This document shows, piece after piece, positions 1 through 10,600 of a stretch of 64,000 bases of DNA. The notes under the pieces were generated by a model. The model saw only the letters and a program-made list of their open reading frames with translations. It did no database searches and had not been told where the DNA came from. Position 1 is the first letter of the stretch; every line of letters starts with the position of its first letter. A program made the translations under genes and the position numbers. This DNA comes from Leishmania martiniquensis (Eukaryota; Euglenozoa; Kinetoplastea; Trypanosomatida; Trypanosomatidae): assembly GCF_017916325.1 (NCBI RefSeq), contig NC_090170.1, positions 490,001 through 554,000 on the forward strand, in the 5' to 3' direction.

Positions 1-1
1 C

Positions 2-589
2 TGGAACCACGAGCACATCGCCACCATCGGCAAGATGCTGACGTCGCCCGTGGCGGAGGCGCACTCGCTGGTGCGCCATATGGCCGACTACGTCCTGATC
101 TGGGCGGGGCAGAGCGGAGACCTGATGAAGTCGCCGCACATGGCGCGCATCGGCAACAGTGTGTACCACGACATCTGCCCCAAAGACCCGCTGTGCCGGC
201 ATTTCGGCTTTTACAACCACGACCACGCGCGTCCGACACCGATGATGCGCGCGTCGCTGCTGTACAACCTGCATGAGGCCGGACGGCAAGCGGGCGTCGA
301 GGTGGACCGATCCCTCTTTCAGCTGGTGTACTCGTCCAAGTACGGCTTGGTGCGCATCTTCAAGGTCATGAACGTGAGCCGGGAGAGCAAGGAGTGGGTT
401 TCTAACCCGGCGAACCGCGTGTGTCACCCGCCCGGGTCGTGGATCTGCCCCGGGCAGTACCCGCCGGCGCGGGAGATTCAGGAGATGCTGGCGCGCCGCG
501 TCCCCTTTGATCACCTGAGCAGAACGAAGCGCAACGACACGTACCTGAAGGCGTACATGGAAGGCGTGAAGAGGGAGGCGGAGATGTGA
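2..589 (+). CDS. STT3: Oligosaccharyltransferase catalytic subunit STT3, C-terminal part (5' end outside window)
   Basis: STT3 transfers a lipid-linked oligosaccharide to asparagine in N-X-S/T sequons in the ER lumen. In kinetoplastids it acts as a single-subunit enzyme. Only the last 195 residues are visible, and the frame is open from base 2. The fragment starts inside a conserved luminal block, WNHEHIATIGKMLTSP. Residues 40-50 of the fragment (D-L-M-K-S-P-H-M-A-R-I) fit the D-x-x-K-x-x-x-M-x-x-I motif of eukaryotic STT3 C-terminal domains. The segment FGFYNHD and the Cys residues of the soluble domain follow. The transmembrane N-terminal part and the WWDYG motif lie upstream of the window. 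Leishmania is known to carry several STT3 copies in tandem, so this may be the last copy of an array; the window cannot show that. Confidence 0.96.
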   Translation, partial: WNHEHIATIGKMLTSPVAEAHSLVRHMADYVLIWAGQSGDLMKSPHMARIGNSVYHDICPKDPLCRHFGFYNHDHARPTPMMRASLLYNLHEAGRQAGVEVDRSLFQLVYSSKYGLVRIFKVMNVSRESKEWVSNPANRVCHPPGSWICPGQYPPAREIQEMLARRVPFDHLSRTKRNDTYLKAYMEGVKREAEM

Positions 590-1488
590 CCAGAAAGGCA
601 ATAGTGAGCAGAAGGAATGCAGCGCGTGTAGCGGTCATGTATAGGTGCTTTCGCCGACGGTGTCGAGGAAGAAGCTCGCTCGAAAGTAAACGAAGAAGCT
701 TGTGAGCGGACGTGCGCAGAGGGTTTTGCGCCCCTTCGCCGGCAGGTGAGGGCCTTGGGAGCCACCAAACCGATCAGGGGCCCTGGCGAAGGTAAAACGG
801 TAGTAATCGTGGGAGACGCGACGGCTGCACAAGAATCAACACGGAGGTAAAAACAGAAGTGTGACGCAGACTCGCTTGCGTATGTGCGTATGCGTTAGTC
901 TGTGCGTGATTGCATGCGGAAGCCTTATCGGCAGCAGCTGGTGACCTACAATTTTTCTGCTGCGCGTGTCGGGGGCGCCGGGCGAGTGTAGTGCTTCGCC
1001 TGCAAGTGTACACATTCTCGCCCTTCCAACTACCGAATACCCCGTTGCGCATCTCAGACACCTCTTTTTTTTTCGTTACCGTACAGCGAGCCCCCCCTCC
1101 CGCCCTTTTCTCGTAACATTCCTTCTCGCTTACTCCCCTGGGCATAGACGCTCTCTGCCACACTTTCATGCAGGCTCGGAGGCACATAGATGAAGCATCA
1201 AGAGAGAGAAGCGAGTGTTCTCAAGGTAAGGACGGCGTCCCTGAGAGCAAGCAGCGCGGCATTGCTACGAGAACAGCGCCAAGCCGCCTGTGTGTCGTAC
1301 CGCCTATCCTCACGCCTCCACTATCGTATCCACGAACCTTTCAGTCCCACAGCGTGCCTGTGAAGATCACTAGTTAAAGAGAAGAGGGAGGGGCGTCAAT
1401 TCTGCTGCCATTAACGCCCAAGTACTTCTCTGCCCTTTACCCTTTTCGCGTTCTCTTCCCCGACTAGTCCGTGGAAGGAGCGAAGAAC
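590..1488 (+). other. Spacer between STT3 and the rhodanese gene
   Basis: No convincing gene is present. Short open frames on both strands lack coding character. A T-rich run at 1063-1075 and C/T-rich runs at 1088-1112 and 1431-1461 could serve as trans-splicing or polyadenylation signals. Confidence 0.6.
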
Positions 1489-3306
1489 ATGAGCATGCTT
1501 CGCACCAGTGCTGCCGCCACTTCCGCAGCCGCGGCGGGGCAGAGCGGTCGCGGATTGCGGAAGCGTCAGGTCGTTCTGCGTCTTGACGCCAATGCGAATT
1601 CATCAGCCCCTAGTTCCTCCAGCACGGGAGCCCTGGCGCTTTGCGTGCACGGAAGCTTTGAACGGTGGCGTAGTGTGGAAGGCAATTACGCATGCTATGA
1701 AGTACGGCAACTCGGCCGGAGAACTGGTACTATGCACAGTCGCCATCTCTACTGCAATGAGCGATGCTTGTCGACGGGTATCAAGGATGGGGCACAAAGC
1801 GCAGACACCAGAAGATTCGACGGCAACGCCACCGATGTGAGGCTCGCCGGGAAAGGGATGGTAACTGCGGAGGAGGAGCCCCGCCATTTCCAGGAGAGCG
1901 TTGGAGCCATCGCTGGCACCTGCTCTTCGTTTCGAGGTGAGCCCCACAGCGGAGGTGTTGCGGCAGGCGTGGTGCCGCCGACACCATCCCCGCCTGTGCT
2001 GAAGGGGGCGGTCGGGTCGACAACCACCGCAGACGTGGAAGGCAACGCAGTCAGCGCTGATGGGGATGGTGACCGCAACGCTGACGAGGGTGAGCCCGAG
2101 TGGCGAGAGCCGACATTGGCGGATCTCGACCGCTCTATTCCACAAGTAGACTGCGAGTTCATCGCCAGCCTCATCCGGAGTCGAAACCTTCGCCGTGACG
2201 AGTTCCTCACCAAGAAAGAGGCCGTTAAGCAGCACGTGGAGGAGCTCACGAAAAAGACGATGGCGACGGTGAACGAGGTGGTGAAGCTACCCTTTGTCGG
2301 CGGACTCGGTCTTGGCTGGCTTCATAAGCTGAGGGCCGGCGGTGAGGCAGAAGATGGTGAGAGTGGGCTGGTGGCCACGAGCACTGAGGCGCCAGTCGTC
2401 GCGTCTGCGGCTGTGCTGGAGCAGCTGAGTGCAGAAGAGAAAGACTTCCTGCATACGACTCGTCCAGAGTACGATGACGGCTTCGTTTTGCTCGACTGCC
2501 GCACCGTCAACGAGGTAACCTCGTGGGGCATTATCGAAGGCGCCAAGGTCCTGCCCGCCCACGAGCTCTTCGAAGCCTTTCACTTGAGGCCAGAGGAGTT
2601 TGTGCAGGACTACGGCTTCGCCAAGCCGAGACCGGATGACATCATCATCTGCTACTGTCAATACGGTCCACGCTCGCTGATGGCGGCGCAGATTCTGAGC
2701 TGGATGGGCTACCTGAAGGTTATGCACTTTAGGGACGGCTACTATGAATGGGGCAAGCAGTACAACCTCCTCCTACGGCGGTGGATGGAGCATGACAAAG
2801 AGAGCGGCAACGAGCTTCGCCGCCTCGCTACCTTTCGCGCCGGCCTTGAGCTGCAGCGCGAAATCGCCCCCGAGTTTAACGCGCTCCCTATGCAGGAGGC
2901 TCGCCAGTATCTGCAAGACACCACACGCAGCCCGGGCAAGTTGGTGGTGGGCGAGGGCCTGCGACTGGAGGCGTACAAAATGGTGACGAAGCTGACAGAG
3001 GGGTTAGCACCATCGTCGCTGCCTGGCGTTCTTGAGGACGGTGGCATTGCCTTCACTGGTAGCAGGAATACTGCGGAGAGCAAGTCCACCACCCGGACGC
3101 GCCGTCTCGGGGAACAGCAACTAACGCAATTTCTGGAGCAGACGACCGGTCTGGACCCAAAGCGGGAGCTCAGTCGGCCAGCCCTCTCTACCAACATTGC
3201 CGAGGCCCAAGCAACAGTACTGGACTCCTTGGCGTACGGGCGTGAGCTGGGTGCCTCGCCGGATGCCGAAACGTTGCCCATATCGCCGCCGGTGCGACGG
3301 AGCTAG
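1489..3306 (+). CDS. Rhodanese-like domain protein
   Basis: The product is 605 residues. The first about 200 residues are low-complexity (Ala/Ser/Gly-rich) and probably disordered. The rhodanese fold lies at about residues 325-430: VLLDCRTVNEV opens it, and the active-site loop CQYGPRS puts the catalytic Cys at residue 390. That loop has the C-x4-R spacing used for sulfur transfer or, in other members, for phosphate chemistry. The substrate cannot be told. The C-terminal 170 residues have no fold I recognise. The open frame extends upstream to a GTG at 1471, but the ATG at 1489 is the first standard start. A basic, Ala/Ser-rich N-terminus (LRTSAAATSAAAAGQSGRG) could be a mitochondrial presequence; this is inference. 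Confidence 0.88.
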   Translation: MSMLRTSAAATSAAAAGQSGRGLRKRQVVLRLDANANSSAPSSSSTGALALCVHGSFERWRSVEGNYACYEVRQLGRRTGTMHSRHLYCNERCLSTGIKDGAQSADTRRFDGNATDVRLAGKGMVTAEEEPRHFQESVGAIAGTCSSFRGEPHSGGVAAGVVPPTPSPPVLKGAVGSTTTADVEGNAVSADGDGDRNADEGEPEWREPTLADLDRSIPQVDCEFIASLIRSRNLRRDEFLTKKEAVKQHVEELTKKTMATVNEVVKLPFVGGLGLGWLHKLRAGGEAEDGESGLVATSTEAPVVASAAVLEQLSAEEKDFLHTTRPEYDDGFVLLDCRTVNEVTSWGIIEGAKVLPAHELFEAFHLRPEEFVQDYGFAKPRPDDIIICYCQYGPRSLMAAQILSWMGYLKVMHFRDGYYEWGKQYNLLLRRWMEHDKESGNELRRLATFRAGLELQREIAPEFNALPMQEARQYLQDTTRSPGKLVVGEGLRLEAYKMVTKLTEGLAPSSLPGVLEDGGIAFTGSRNTAESKSTTRTRRLGEQQLTQFLEQTTGLDPKRELSRPALSTNIAEAQATVLDSLAYGRELGASPDAETLPISPPVRRS

Positions 3307-3654
3307 ACGGGGGTCCTGCGAAACACCCATGCGCAGTGCTGTCGCATAGGCGTCGCCGGACACCGAGGTTGAATGGGCAAGAAGGATTGTGTACGCAGTA
3401 GACCGCATACATCATATGTCTGCGAGACGATACTGCGTCCATGCACATAGTGTGTATCTCTGTGAGGGGAATGAAGGGGACGTATATATGTGTGTGGCTT
3501 CTTCCCCCCTTGCCCCTTGCACTCACGTTTGCCCTTTCTCGCAGGATTACCTATGCTGAGGTGGGGGGGTAATCGATTACAGGCGCCTTCGACCTTCGCA
3601 AGGAAAAGGAGCAGGGCAGAGTGGTGAGCAAAATGTCACTCCTGCTTTCCTGCT

Positions 3655-3667
3655 GGGGGGGGGGGGG
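3655..3667 (+). repeat. Poly-G homopolymer
   Basis: Thirteen consecutive G residues in non-coding DNA. The exact length may be uncertain because homopolymers are hard to sequence. Confidence 0.85.
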
Positions 3668-3919
3668 CTGGCGTAAGCCGCACAAGCCACTGACCAGCGC
3701 ACGGTAAATGCCGGCCCTCCAGGCGACGGCACCAAGAGCACGCCGTGGGCAAGTCCGTGGGCACACCCGCGCCTTTCAAGTGCCCAAGCGGCGTCTGTAC
3801 ACGTGTCAAGGAAACGTCAGTCAAGGGATTGCTCTATCACTGACAAGGTATCATGCGAAGGCCCTACCCTCTCCTCTACACCTCCCACGCTCCTCCCTCC
3901 CCCGCTCCGCGCATCGATG

Positions 3920-3962
3920 CCGCTCTCTCTCTCTTAATCTTCCTCCCTCTCTATCCCAACAG
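3920..3962 (+). promoter_or_regulatory. Candidate trans-splice acceptor for the glycosomal fumarate reductase
   Basis: A dense pyrimidine tract ends in CCCAACAG, with the AG at 3961-3962. This is the expected layout of a spliced-leader acceptor about 245 bases before the ATG at 4207. It is predicted from sequence only. Confidence 0.5.
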
Positions 3963-4206
3963 CAACTGCATCAGTCAGTGAAGCCGCAACTCCACCCTCG
4001 CATCTTTTTCTTTTGTGGTCAAATCCTCGTTGACGCTCCACCCCAGCCAAGTCTCCATCAACCAAGACATCGGGGATCTCCTGAGGCGACGTGTACCACT
4101 CGCTGGTCTCCAGCCTCTTCCTCCTCCTCCACAGCCAAGAGCGCTCCGTTCTGCAGAAGGAACTTGCCAACAGGGCCAGAACGAAGCGAAAAAGGGGGGC
4201 TTAACG

Positions 4207-7200
4207 ATGGCGGACGGAAAGACGTCTGCGTCTGTGGTGGCGGTCGACCCCGAGCGTGCGGCAAAGGAGCGCGACGCGGCCGCACGTGCGATGCTGCAAG
4301 ACGGCGGCGGCTCCCCAGTCGGAAAGACTCAGCTGTTGAAGAAAGGCCTCGCGCACACGGTTCCCTACACCCTTAAGGTCGTCGTAGCAGACTCCAAAGC
4401 AATGGAGAAGGCCACGGCAGATGTGGAGGAGGTGCTCCAGTCAGCCTTTCAGCTCCTCGACACCCTCCTCAACAATTTCAACGAGAACAGTGAGGTGTCT
4501 CGCATTAACCGAATGCCAGTTGGTGAGGAGCACCAGATGTCTGCGGCACTGAAGCGCGTGATGAGCTGCTGTCAGCGCGTCTACAACTCGTCGCGTGGCG
4601 CTTTCGACCCTGCCGTCGGCCCGCTGGTCCATGAGCTGCGTGTGGCCGCCCGTGAGGGCAAGACGGTGCCGGCAGAGCGCGTTAACGACCTCCTCAGCAA
4701 GTGTGCGCTCAACGCTAGCTTCTCTATTGACCTGAGCCGCGGCACGATCGCCCGCAAACACGCGGACGCTATGCTAGACCTTGGTGGTGTGAGCAAGGGC
4801 TACGGTGTGGACTACGTCGTCGAGCGACTCAACAGCCTCAGCTATGACGACGTCTTCTTCGAGTGGGGTGGGGACGCGCGGGCCAGTGGCAAAAACCTGG
4901 CGAACCACCACTGGGCCGTCGGCATCGCGCGCCCGCCTGCCTTGGCGGATATTCGCACAGTTGTGCCGGAGGACAAGCGGACCTTCATCCGGGTGGTGCA
5001 CCTCAACAACGAGGCCATCGCCACCAGCGGTGATTACGAGAACCTCATTGAGGGCCCCGGCTCCAAGGTGTACTCGTCGACCTTCAGTGTGGCATCCAAG
5101 AGCCTCTTGGAGCCGACTGAGGCAGCCATGGCACAGGTCTCCGTGAAGTGCTACAGCTGCATGTACGCAGATGCCTTGTCCACCGCCGCACTCCTCAAGA
5201 ACAACCCGACAGCCGTCCGCCGCATGCTGGATAACTGGCGATACGTACGAGATACCGTCACCGACTACACCACCTACACACGTGAGGGCGAGCGTGTGGC
5301 TAAGATGTTCGAAATCGCCACGGAGAATGCGGAAATGCGCGCGAAGCGCATCACGGGCTCCTTGCCGGCGCGTGTGATCATCGTTGGTGGCGGTCTAGCC
5401 GGTTGCTCGGCCGCAATCGAGGCAGCCAGCTGCGGCGCGCAGGTGATTCTTCTGGAAAAAGAGTCGAAGCTTGGCGGCAACAGCGCCAAAGCAACGTCCG
5501 GCATCAATGCCTGGGGCACCCGTGCGCAGGCGAAGCAGGGTGTCATGGATGGTAGCAAGTTCTTTGAGCGCGACACGCACCTCTCTGGCAAGGGCGGCTA
5601 CTGCGACCCTTGCCTCGTCAAGACGCTCTCGGTCAAGAGCCCTGACGCGGTGAAGTGGCTGTCCGAACTAGGTGTTCCGCTGACGGTGCTGTCGCAGCTC
5701 GGCGGTGCAAGCCGCAAGCGCTGCCACCGCGCGCCGGATAAGTCAGACGGGACCCCCGTCCCGGTTGGCTTCACCATCATGAAAACTCTGGAGAATCACA
5801 TCGTCAACAACCTCAGCCGACAGGTTACCGTTATGACGGGCATTAATGTGACGGCACTGGAGAGCACCAGCCGTTACCGCCCCGATGGCGTGCTCGTGAA
5901 GCATGTGACCGGTGTCCGCCTCATTCAAGCCAGCGGGCAGCCCATGGTGCTCAAGGCTGACGCTGTCATTCTCGCCACCGGCGGCTTCTCGAACGATCAC
6001 ACGACCAACTCGCTGTTGCAGCAGTACGCGCCGCAGCTATCGTCCTTTCCCACCACTAACGGTGTGTGGGCCACAGGCGATGGCGTAAAGATAGCGCGTG
6101 AGCTGGGCGTGGCGTTGGTAGACATGGACAAGGTGCAGCTGCACCCGACCGGTCTGCTGGATCCGAAGGATCCGTCAAATCGCACCAAGTACCTCGGCCC
6201 CGAGGCGCTGCGTGGCTCCGGTGGCGTGTTGCTGAACAAGAACGGCGAGCGCTTCGTGAACGAGCTGGACCTGCGCTCGGTCGTGTCGCAGGCAATCATC
6301 GCGCAGAACAACGTCTACCCCGGCTCCGGAGGCAGTAAATTCGCGTACTGCGTGCTGAACGAGGCGGCGGCGACGCTTTTCGGCAAAAACTTCCTCAGTT
6401 TCTATTGGAACCGCCTCGGTCTCTTCGAAAAAGCCGAGAACATCGCTGCCCTGGCAAAGCTGATTGGATGTCCCGAGGCGAATTTAGTGGCAACCCTGAA
6501 GCAGTACGAGGCGCTCTCCTCGAAGAAGCTGCATACCTGCCCGCTGACCGGCAAGAATGTCTTCCCGTGTGTCCTGGGTCCCCAGGGACCCTTCTATGTC
6601 GCCCTCGTCACGCCATCGATCCACTACACCATGGGTGGCTGCCTCATCTCGCCCTCGGCGGAGATGCAGACGATAGACAATAGCGGCGTCACCCCCGCTC
6701 GTCGCCCCATCCTTGGCCTCTTCGGCGCTGGCGAGGTAACTGGTGGCGTGCATGGTGGTAATCGTCTCGGCGGCAACTCGCTGCTGGAATGTGTCGTATT
6801 CGGCAAGATCGCCGGCGACCGTGCGGCCACGATTCTGCAAAAGAAGAGTGCGGGGCTGTCCATGACGGAGTGGTCGACGGTGGTGCTGCGCGAGGTGCGC
6901 GAGGGTGGCGTGTACGGCGCCGGCTCACGCGTTCTGCGCTTCAACATGCCAGGTGCACTGCAGAAGACCGGCCTTGCACTTGGCCAATTCATTGGCATCC
7001 GCGGTGATTGGGACGGCCAGCAGCTGATTGGTTACTACAGCCCCATTACGCTGCCGGACGATGTCGGCGTGATTGGCATCCTCGCCCGTGCCGACAAGGG
7101 CCGCCTGGCGGAGTGGATCTCTGCCCTGCAGCCTGGCGACGCCGTGGAGATGAAGGCGTGCGGTGGTCTTATCATCGACCGCCGCTTTGCCGCCCGCCAC

Positions 7201-7650
7201 CTCTTCTTTCGCGGCCACAAGATCCGCAAGCTGGCCCTCATCGGCGGCGGCACAGGCGTCGCGCCAATGCTGCAGATTGTGCGGGCGGCAGTCAAAAAGC
7301 CCTTCGTGAACTCGATCGAAAGCATCCAGTTTATCTACGCCGCCGAGGATGTGTCGGAGCTGACGTACCGCACGCTGCTCGAGAGCTACGAGAAGGAGTA
7401 CGGCTCGGAAAAGTTCAAGTGCCACTTCGTCCTCAACAACCCTCCTGCTCAGTGGACCGAAGGCGTCGGCTTCATCGATACTGCTCTGCTGCGCTCCGCC
7501 GTGCAGGCGCCGTCCAACGACCTCCTCGTGGCGATCTGCGGTCCGCCGATTATGCAGCGTGTAGTGAAGAGTGCCCTCAAGGGCCTCGGCTACAACATGA
7601 ACCTCGTACGCACGGTCGACGAGGCAGAGCCCGTCTCGTCTAAGATTTAA
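4207..7650 (+). CDS. FRDg: NADH-dependent fumarate reductase, glycosomal type (ApbE + fumarate reductase + cytochrome b5 reductase-like)
   Basis: The enzyme reduces fumarate to succinate with NADH, helping glycosomes regenerate NAD. It is 1147 residues in three parts. Residues about 37-320 are an ApbE-type flavin transferase domain: SEVSRIN, FDPAVGPLV at 133, DLGGVSKGYGVD at 191, then GGDARASG. Residues about 388-875 are the FAD-binding fumarate reductase: GGGLAG from 394, GGNSAKATSGIN, HRAPDKSDGTP, and HYTMGG with His 806. Residues about 900-1140 are a cytochrome b5 reductase-like module with YYSP and GGGTGVAPM from 1013. The chain ends in SKI, a peroxisomal/glycosomal PTS1-like signal. The N-terminus DGKTSAS (residues 3-9) matches the ApbE flavinylation motif. 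The open frame runs upstream to a GTG at 4015, but the ATG at 4207 follows a good splice acceptor and starts the conserved protein. Part of the central domain is identical in DNA to the paralogue at 12371. Confidence 0.97.
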   Translation: MADGKTSASVVAVDPERAAKERDAAARAMLQDGGGSPVGKTQLLKKGLAHTVPYTLKVVVADSKAMEKATADVEEVLQSAFQLLDTLLNNFNENSEVSRINRMPVGEEHQMSAALKRVMSCCQRVYNSSRGAFDPAVGPLVHELRVAAREGKTVPAERVNDLLSKCALNASFSIDLSRGTIARKHADAMLDLGGVSKGYGVDYVVERLNSLSYDDVFFEWGGDARASGKNLANHHWAVGIARPPALADIRTVVPEDKRTFIRVVHLNNEAIATSGDYENLIEGPGSKVYSSTFSVASKSLLEPTEAAMAQVSVKCYSCMYADALSTAALLKNNPTAVRRMLDNWRYVRDTVTDYTTYTREGERVAKMFEIATENAEMRAKRITGSLPARVIIVGGGLAGCSAAIEAASCGAQVILLEKESKLGGNSAKATSGINAWGTRAQAKQGVMDGSKFFERDTHLSGKGGYCDPCLVKTLSVKSPDAVKWLSELGVPLTVLSQLGGASRKRCHRAPDKSDGTPVPVGFTIMKTLENHIVNNLSRQVTVMTGINVTALESTSRYRPDGVLVKHVTGVRLIQASGQPMVLKADAVILATGGFSNDHTTNSLLQQYAPQLSSFPTTNGVWATGDGVKIARELGVALVDMDKVQLHPTGLLDPKDPSNRTKYLGPEALRGSGGVLLNKNGERFVNELDLRSVVSQAIIAQNNVYPGSGGSKFAYCVLNEAAATLFGKNFLSFYWNRLGLFEKAENIAALAKLIGCPEANLVATLKQYEALSSKKLHTCPLTGKNVFPCVLGPQGPFYVALVTPSIHYTMGGCLISPSAEMQTIDNSGVTPARRPILGLFGAGEVTGGVHGGNRLGGNSLLECVVFGKIAGDRAATILQKKSAGLSMTEWSTVVLREVREGGVYGAGSRVLRFNMPGALQKTGLALGQFIGIRGDWDGQQLIGYYSPITLPDDVGVIGILARADKGRLAEWISALQPGDAVEMKACGGLIIDRRFAARHLFFRGHKIRKLALIGGGTGVAPMLQIVRAAVKKPFVNSIESIQFIYAAEDVSELTYRTLLESYEKEYGSEKFKCHFVLNNPPAQWTEGVGFIDTALLRSAVQAPSNDLLVAICGPPIMQRVVKSALKGLGYNMNLVRTVDEAEPVSSKI
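5961..6368 (+). repeat. 408 bp segment identical to 13396-13803 (gene conversion tract, copy 1)
   Basis: Read side by side, every base of 5961-6368 matches 13396-13803, including synonymous positions. The flanking coding sequence is clearly diverged. It lies inside the FAD-binding fumarate reductase domain. Confidence 0.95.
6577..6650 (+). repeat. 74 bp segment identical to 14009-14082 (second identity tract)
   Basis: A second uninterrupted identity block between the two fumarate reductase genes. It covers the HYTMGG active-site region and is bounded on both sides by mismatches. Confidence 0.9.
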
Positions 7651-10600
7651 ATGCAGCCACTCAAGCAACGGTGTGTCACTTGGCGTAGCTGCACTCACTT
7701 AGCGTCGCGCCTCTCGGTGGAGCAGAGGCAACAGGGGAAAAAAAGAGAGTGAGAAGCGCATACACTGATGCACTCTCTCTCACACACATGCACACGTATA
7801 CGTAATATATATATATATATATGTATATGTGTGTGTTATGAGCACTGATGACCTTGTTTCGCTTTTTTTGCTCTGCACGTAACTGACCCTCTCCGGCTCA
7901 TAAGCTCTCACCTCTTTTTGGTGCGCGGGCGTTCTGTTCTGTGTGAACAGGTCTGGTGCTCTACGCTGCTGTGTGCCACACCACGCTATGCTACGTATGT
8001 ACATTTACGTGTGAGATAGTGCGTGCGTGCGTGTCCCTCCTCTGTCGCTTTGCGGTGTGGTTTGTATTTCGCTCTCTTCTTCGTATGTCTCTGTCGTACT
8101 ACCGCTCCTTTTTTTGGCGGGGAAGGTGGGTCGCCTGACGCTCACACATCTGCACACGAGCGGAGATGAAAGCAGAAGCCCCCCTCACACTCAGTGCAGC
8201 ACACACTCACGTCCTCTTCTTTTTCCTCATCCCTTTTTTCTTGTCCCCCCCCCAGTTGCCTGCATTCGTCCCCGAGCGTGCAGAACTGGAAGGCGGAACG
8301 GAGAAGGCTTGGTAGCCTCCTCTGCCGCGGTGAGTACAGCTCGCATATCCCCTCAAAGGCTAAGAACGATGCGGATAACTCGCACGAGGTGCAAACAAGA
8401 GTTGGGCACTTCTGCATGGAAAGGCGTCACACCAAGACCTATGGGCGCAGAGGCGTACGCACGCTGGGGTGGTCCCGCAATCAAAAACGCCTCTAATGTT
8501 TTGCTTTCCCCTTCCCCACTTGTGATTGACGGCTAGCTGATGTGTACGTTTGATGTGATGAATGCCCTTCCGCTCCTCGCGCCCGGTTTTTCCTGTCTTG
8601 TTTTTTTTGAGAGGAGAAGGAGTCAGAGCGTCCCCAGCGCCCGAAGGATATGGCGCTCTCCTTTTTCTTTGCTTCATGTGTTTGAACGTACACACGTGTG
8701 GGTGTGTCCAGGGTTCGCATCAGGCACCTCGGACTTCGTGTCGCGTGCGTGTCTGAGCCAGTCTCCCCCCTCCCCCTCCCTGCGCTGCCAAGACGGCCCG
8801 TCTAAGGCTTTTTTCCGTTTTTTTAGCTGTTTTCTTTGCTCCCTTTCTCTCTTGCGTTCTTCTCCCGCTCTATTTGTCACTCTCTCTCTGCGTGTGTGGG
8901 TGTGATCTCTGCAACCTTTTTCTGGGCGACTTCCCCCCACCCCCACCCCTCCGCTCTTGGCCTCGGAGTCCGAGAAGTGTCCCTCCCCTCTCACCTCTCT
9001 CCCCCTTTTTTCCCCTTAGCTTCGAGTGCCTTCGGCGCTCCAAGACACAGTGGGAGTATACACACTCGCCCACCCTTTGATTTGTGCCTTTCCTCTCTCA
9101 CTCCTCCGCGTACACACACACACGTGAGGGAGCGAAGGCAGCAAAGGACGGAGGACATGGAGAACATCGAATTCTTCGCAAGGGGTGAGTGGGAGGAGAG
9201 TGGCCGAGGAGACGAAAGAGCTGGAGGTGCTCTGCGCAGTGTTGGCAGGGAAGGAAGATGCAGTGAATACTCGCGCATGTTTCGAGCATTGCTTCCCCCC
9301 CCCCCATAGCCTCTTCTATTCAAGGCCCTGCGTGAAAGGCACGAAGAAACACGAAGGCAAGAGTCATCCTTCGCCTAGCCATAGCAAGTTGCGCATGTGT
9401 TTTACGATCACCTGAGGAGGGAAGCAGCCTGTTTGTGTGTGAGAACAGACATGCCCCCATGTCTGTCCTTCTCTCGCTGCCTATTGCCGTCGCCGCGGCG
9501 CTCACCCACACCCCTTCCCTCTCCCTCTTACTTCACTCCCCTTATAGTCTCTCTCAAACCTAGTACACGGGCACGCAAGTGATTATTGCGCACATGCGCA
9601 ACATCACACGGGTGACTGTGTATGCAACTATATCAGCTGCCCACCTCACCCAAAAATTCTGAGGCCACGAAGAGCTTTTGTTCCTCTCTGCTTCGCTCCT
9701 CGTAGTCTTTTTGCCCCTTCTGGGGGCAGTTTCATCGACCCCGTGGCGAGTGGGCTGACCTTCTACTTTGTGGTATAATGTGTGTGGCTGCCGGTGCGTA
9801 GCGTAGGGGAGCGTTCCGTAGCGGTGGATACCGCCTCCTCATTCGTCACGGTGCTTTTCTTTCGCTTCGATGTGTGCGTCTTTGGTCTGTTCGTAGCGAT
9901 CTTCATGTTGTGCCCATGTTGATCGGTCTTTGTTCACCCTCTCCCATTCAGAGGGCGCTGTATGGAAGCGACAAGAAAGGGGAGGAAGAGATGGAGGAGG
10001 CGGAGGAGCGCGCACGGAATGCGTACGCGGCTGTTCTCCGATGTGTATGTGGCCGCTCTCTGTCCCACCCCTTCTGTCCACTGATGTTTACGAAAATGGG
10101 TTCTTCTTTTCTGTTATCGTGATGGTCACCGTCGCTGGGCGGGGGCGATTGTGGCGGGGAGAGACAACGACGGAAAGGGATGGAAAGTGAAGGGCAGAAA
10201 CTGGCCGTCCTTCTACTTCCCCCCATCCACCCACCCACCGTCCCGTCCCTCTTCGTTAAGCCGTTTCCCTGAAAAGAGCCCATACAACCTACAAGCCACA
10301 CAGCCATTCAGTACTGGCACAGACACACACACACACTCCCTGCGCGCCACTCCCGGCATGCGCAGCACCACCTGAAAGAGGCCTTCAGTTTTTTTTCGCT
10401 CCATTCTTCCCTGTCATTGCTTGTCCTCTCTCTCTCCCTGTCGCAGCAACGCAAACCCTTTCCAGCCGCTCTATTCCAGGGCCCGTGCATCAGATCTAAA
10501 TGGCCACAAAGCACGCCCGTCCTTCTTGGCGAGTGGTGACGGAGTGCGGCGCCGCCAAGATCGAAAGGATCGCGCGCGCACAAGCGCAAAGGCGTGTACA

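Larger units (their letters stand above)
3307..4206 (+). other. Spacer with poly-G tract and pyrimidine-rich leader region
   Basis: No gene is seen. It holds a 13-base G run (3655-3667) and a long C/T-rich stretch (3868-3960) just before the fumarate reductase. Open frames here have no coding character. Confidence 0.6.

Noticed and set aside
7804..7838. AT/GT microsatellites as replication origins or CRISPR-like arrays.
   Set aside because: They are simple dinucleotide repeats common in these spacers. No spaced repeat array or conserved stem is present.
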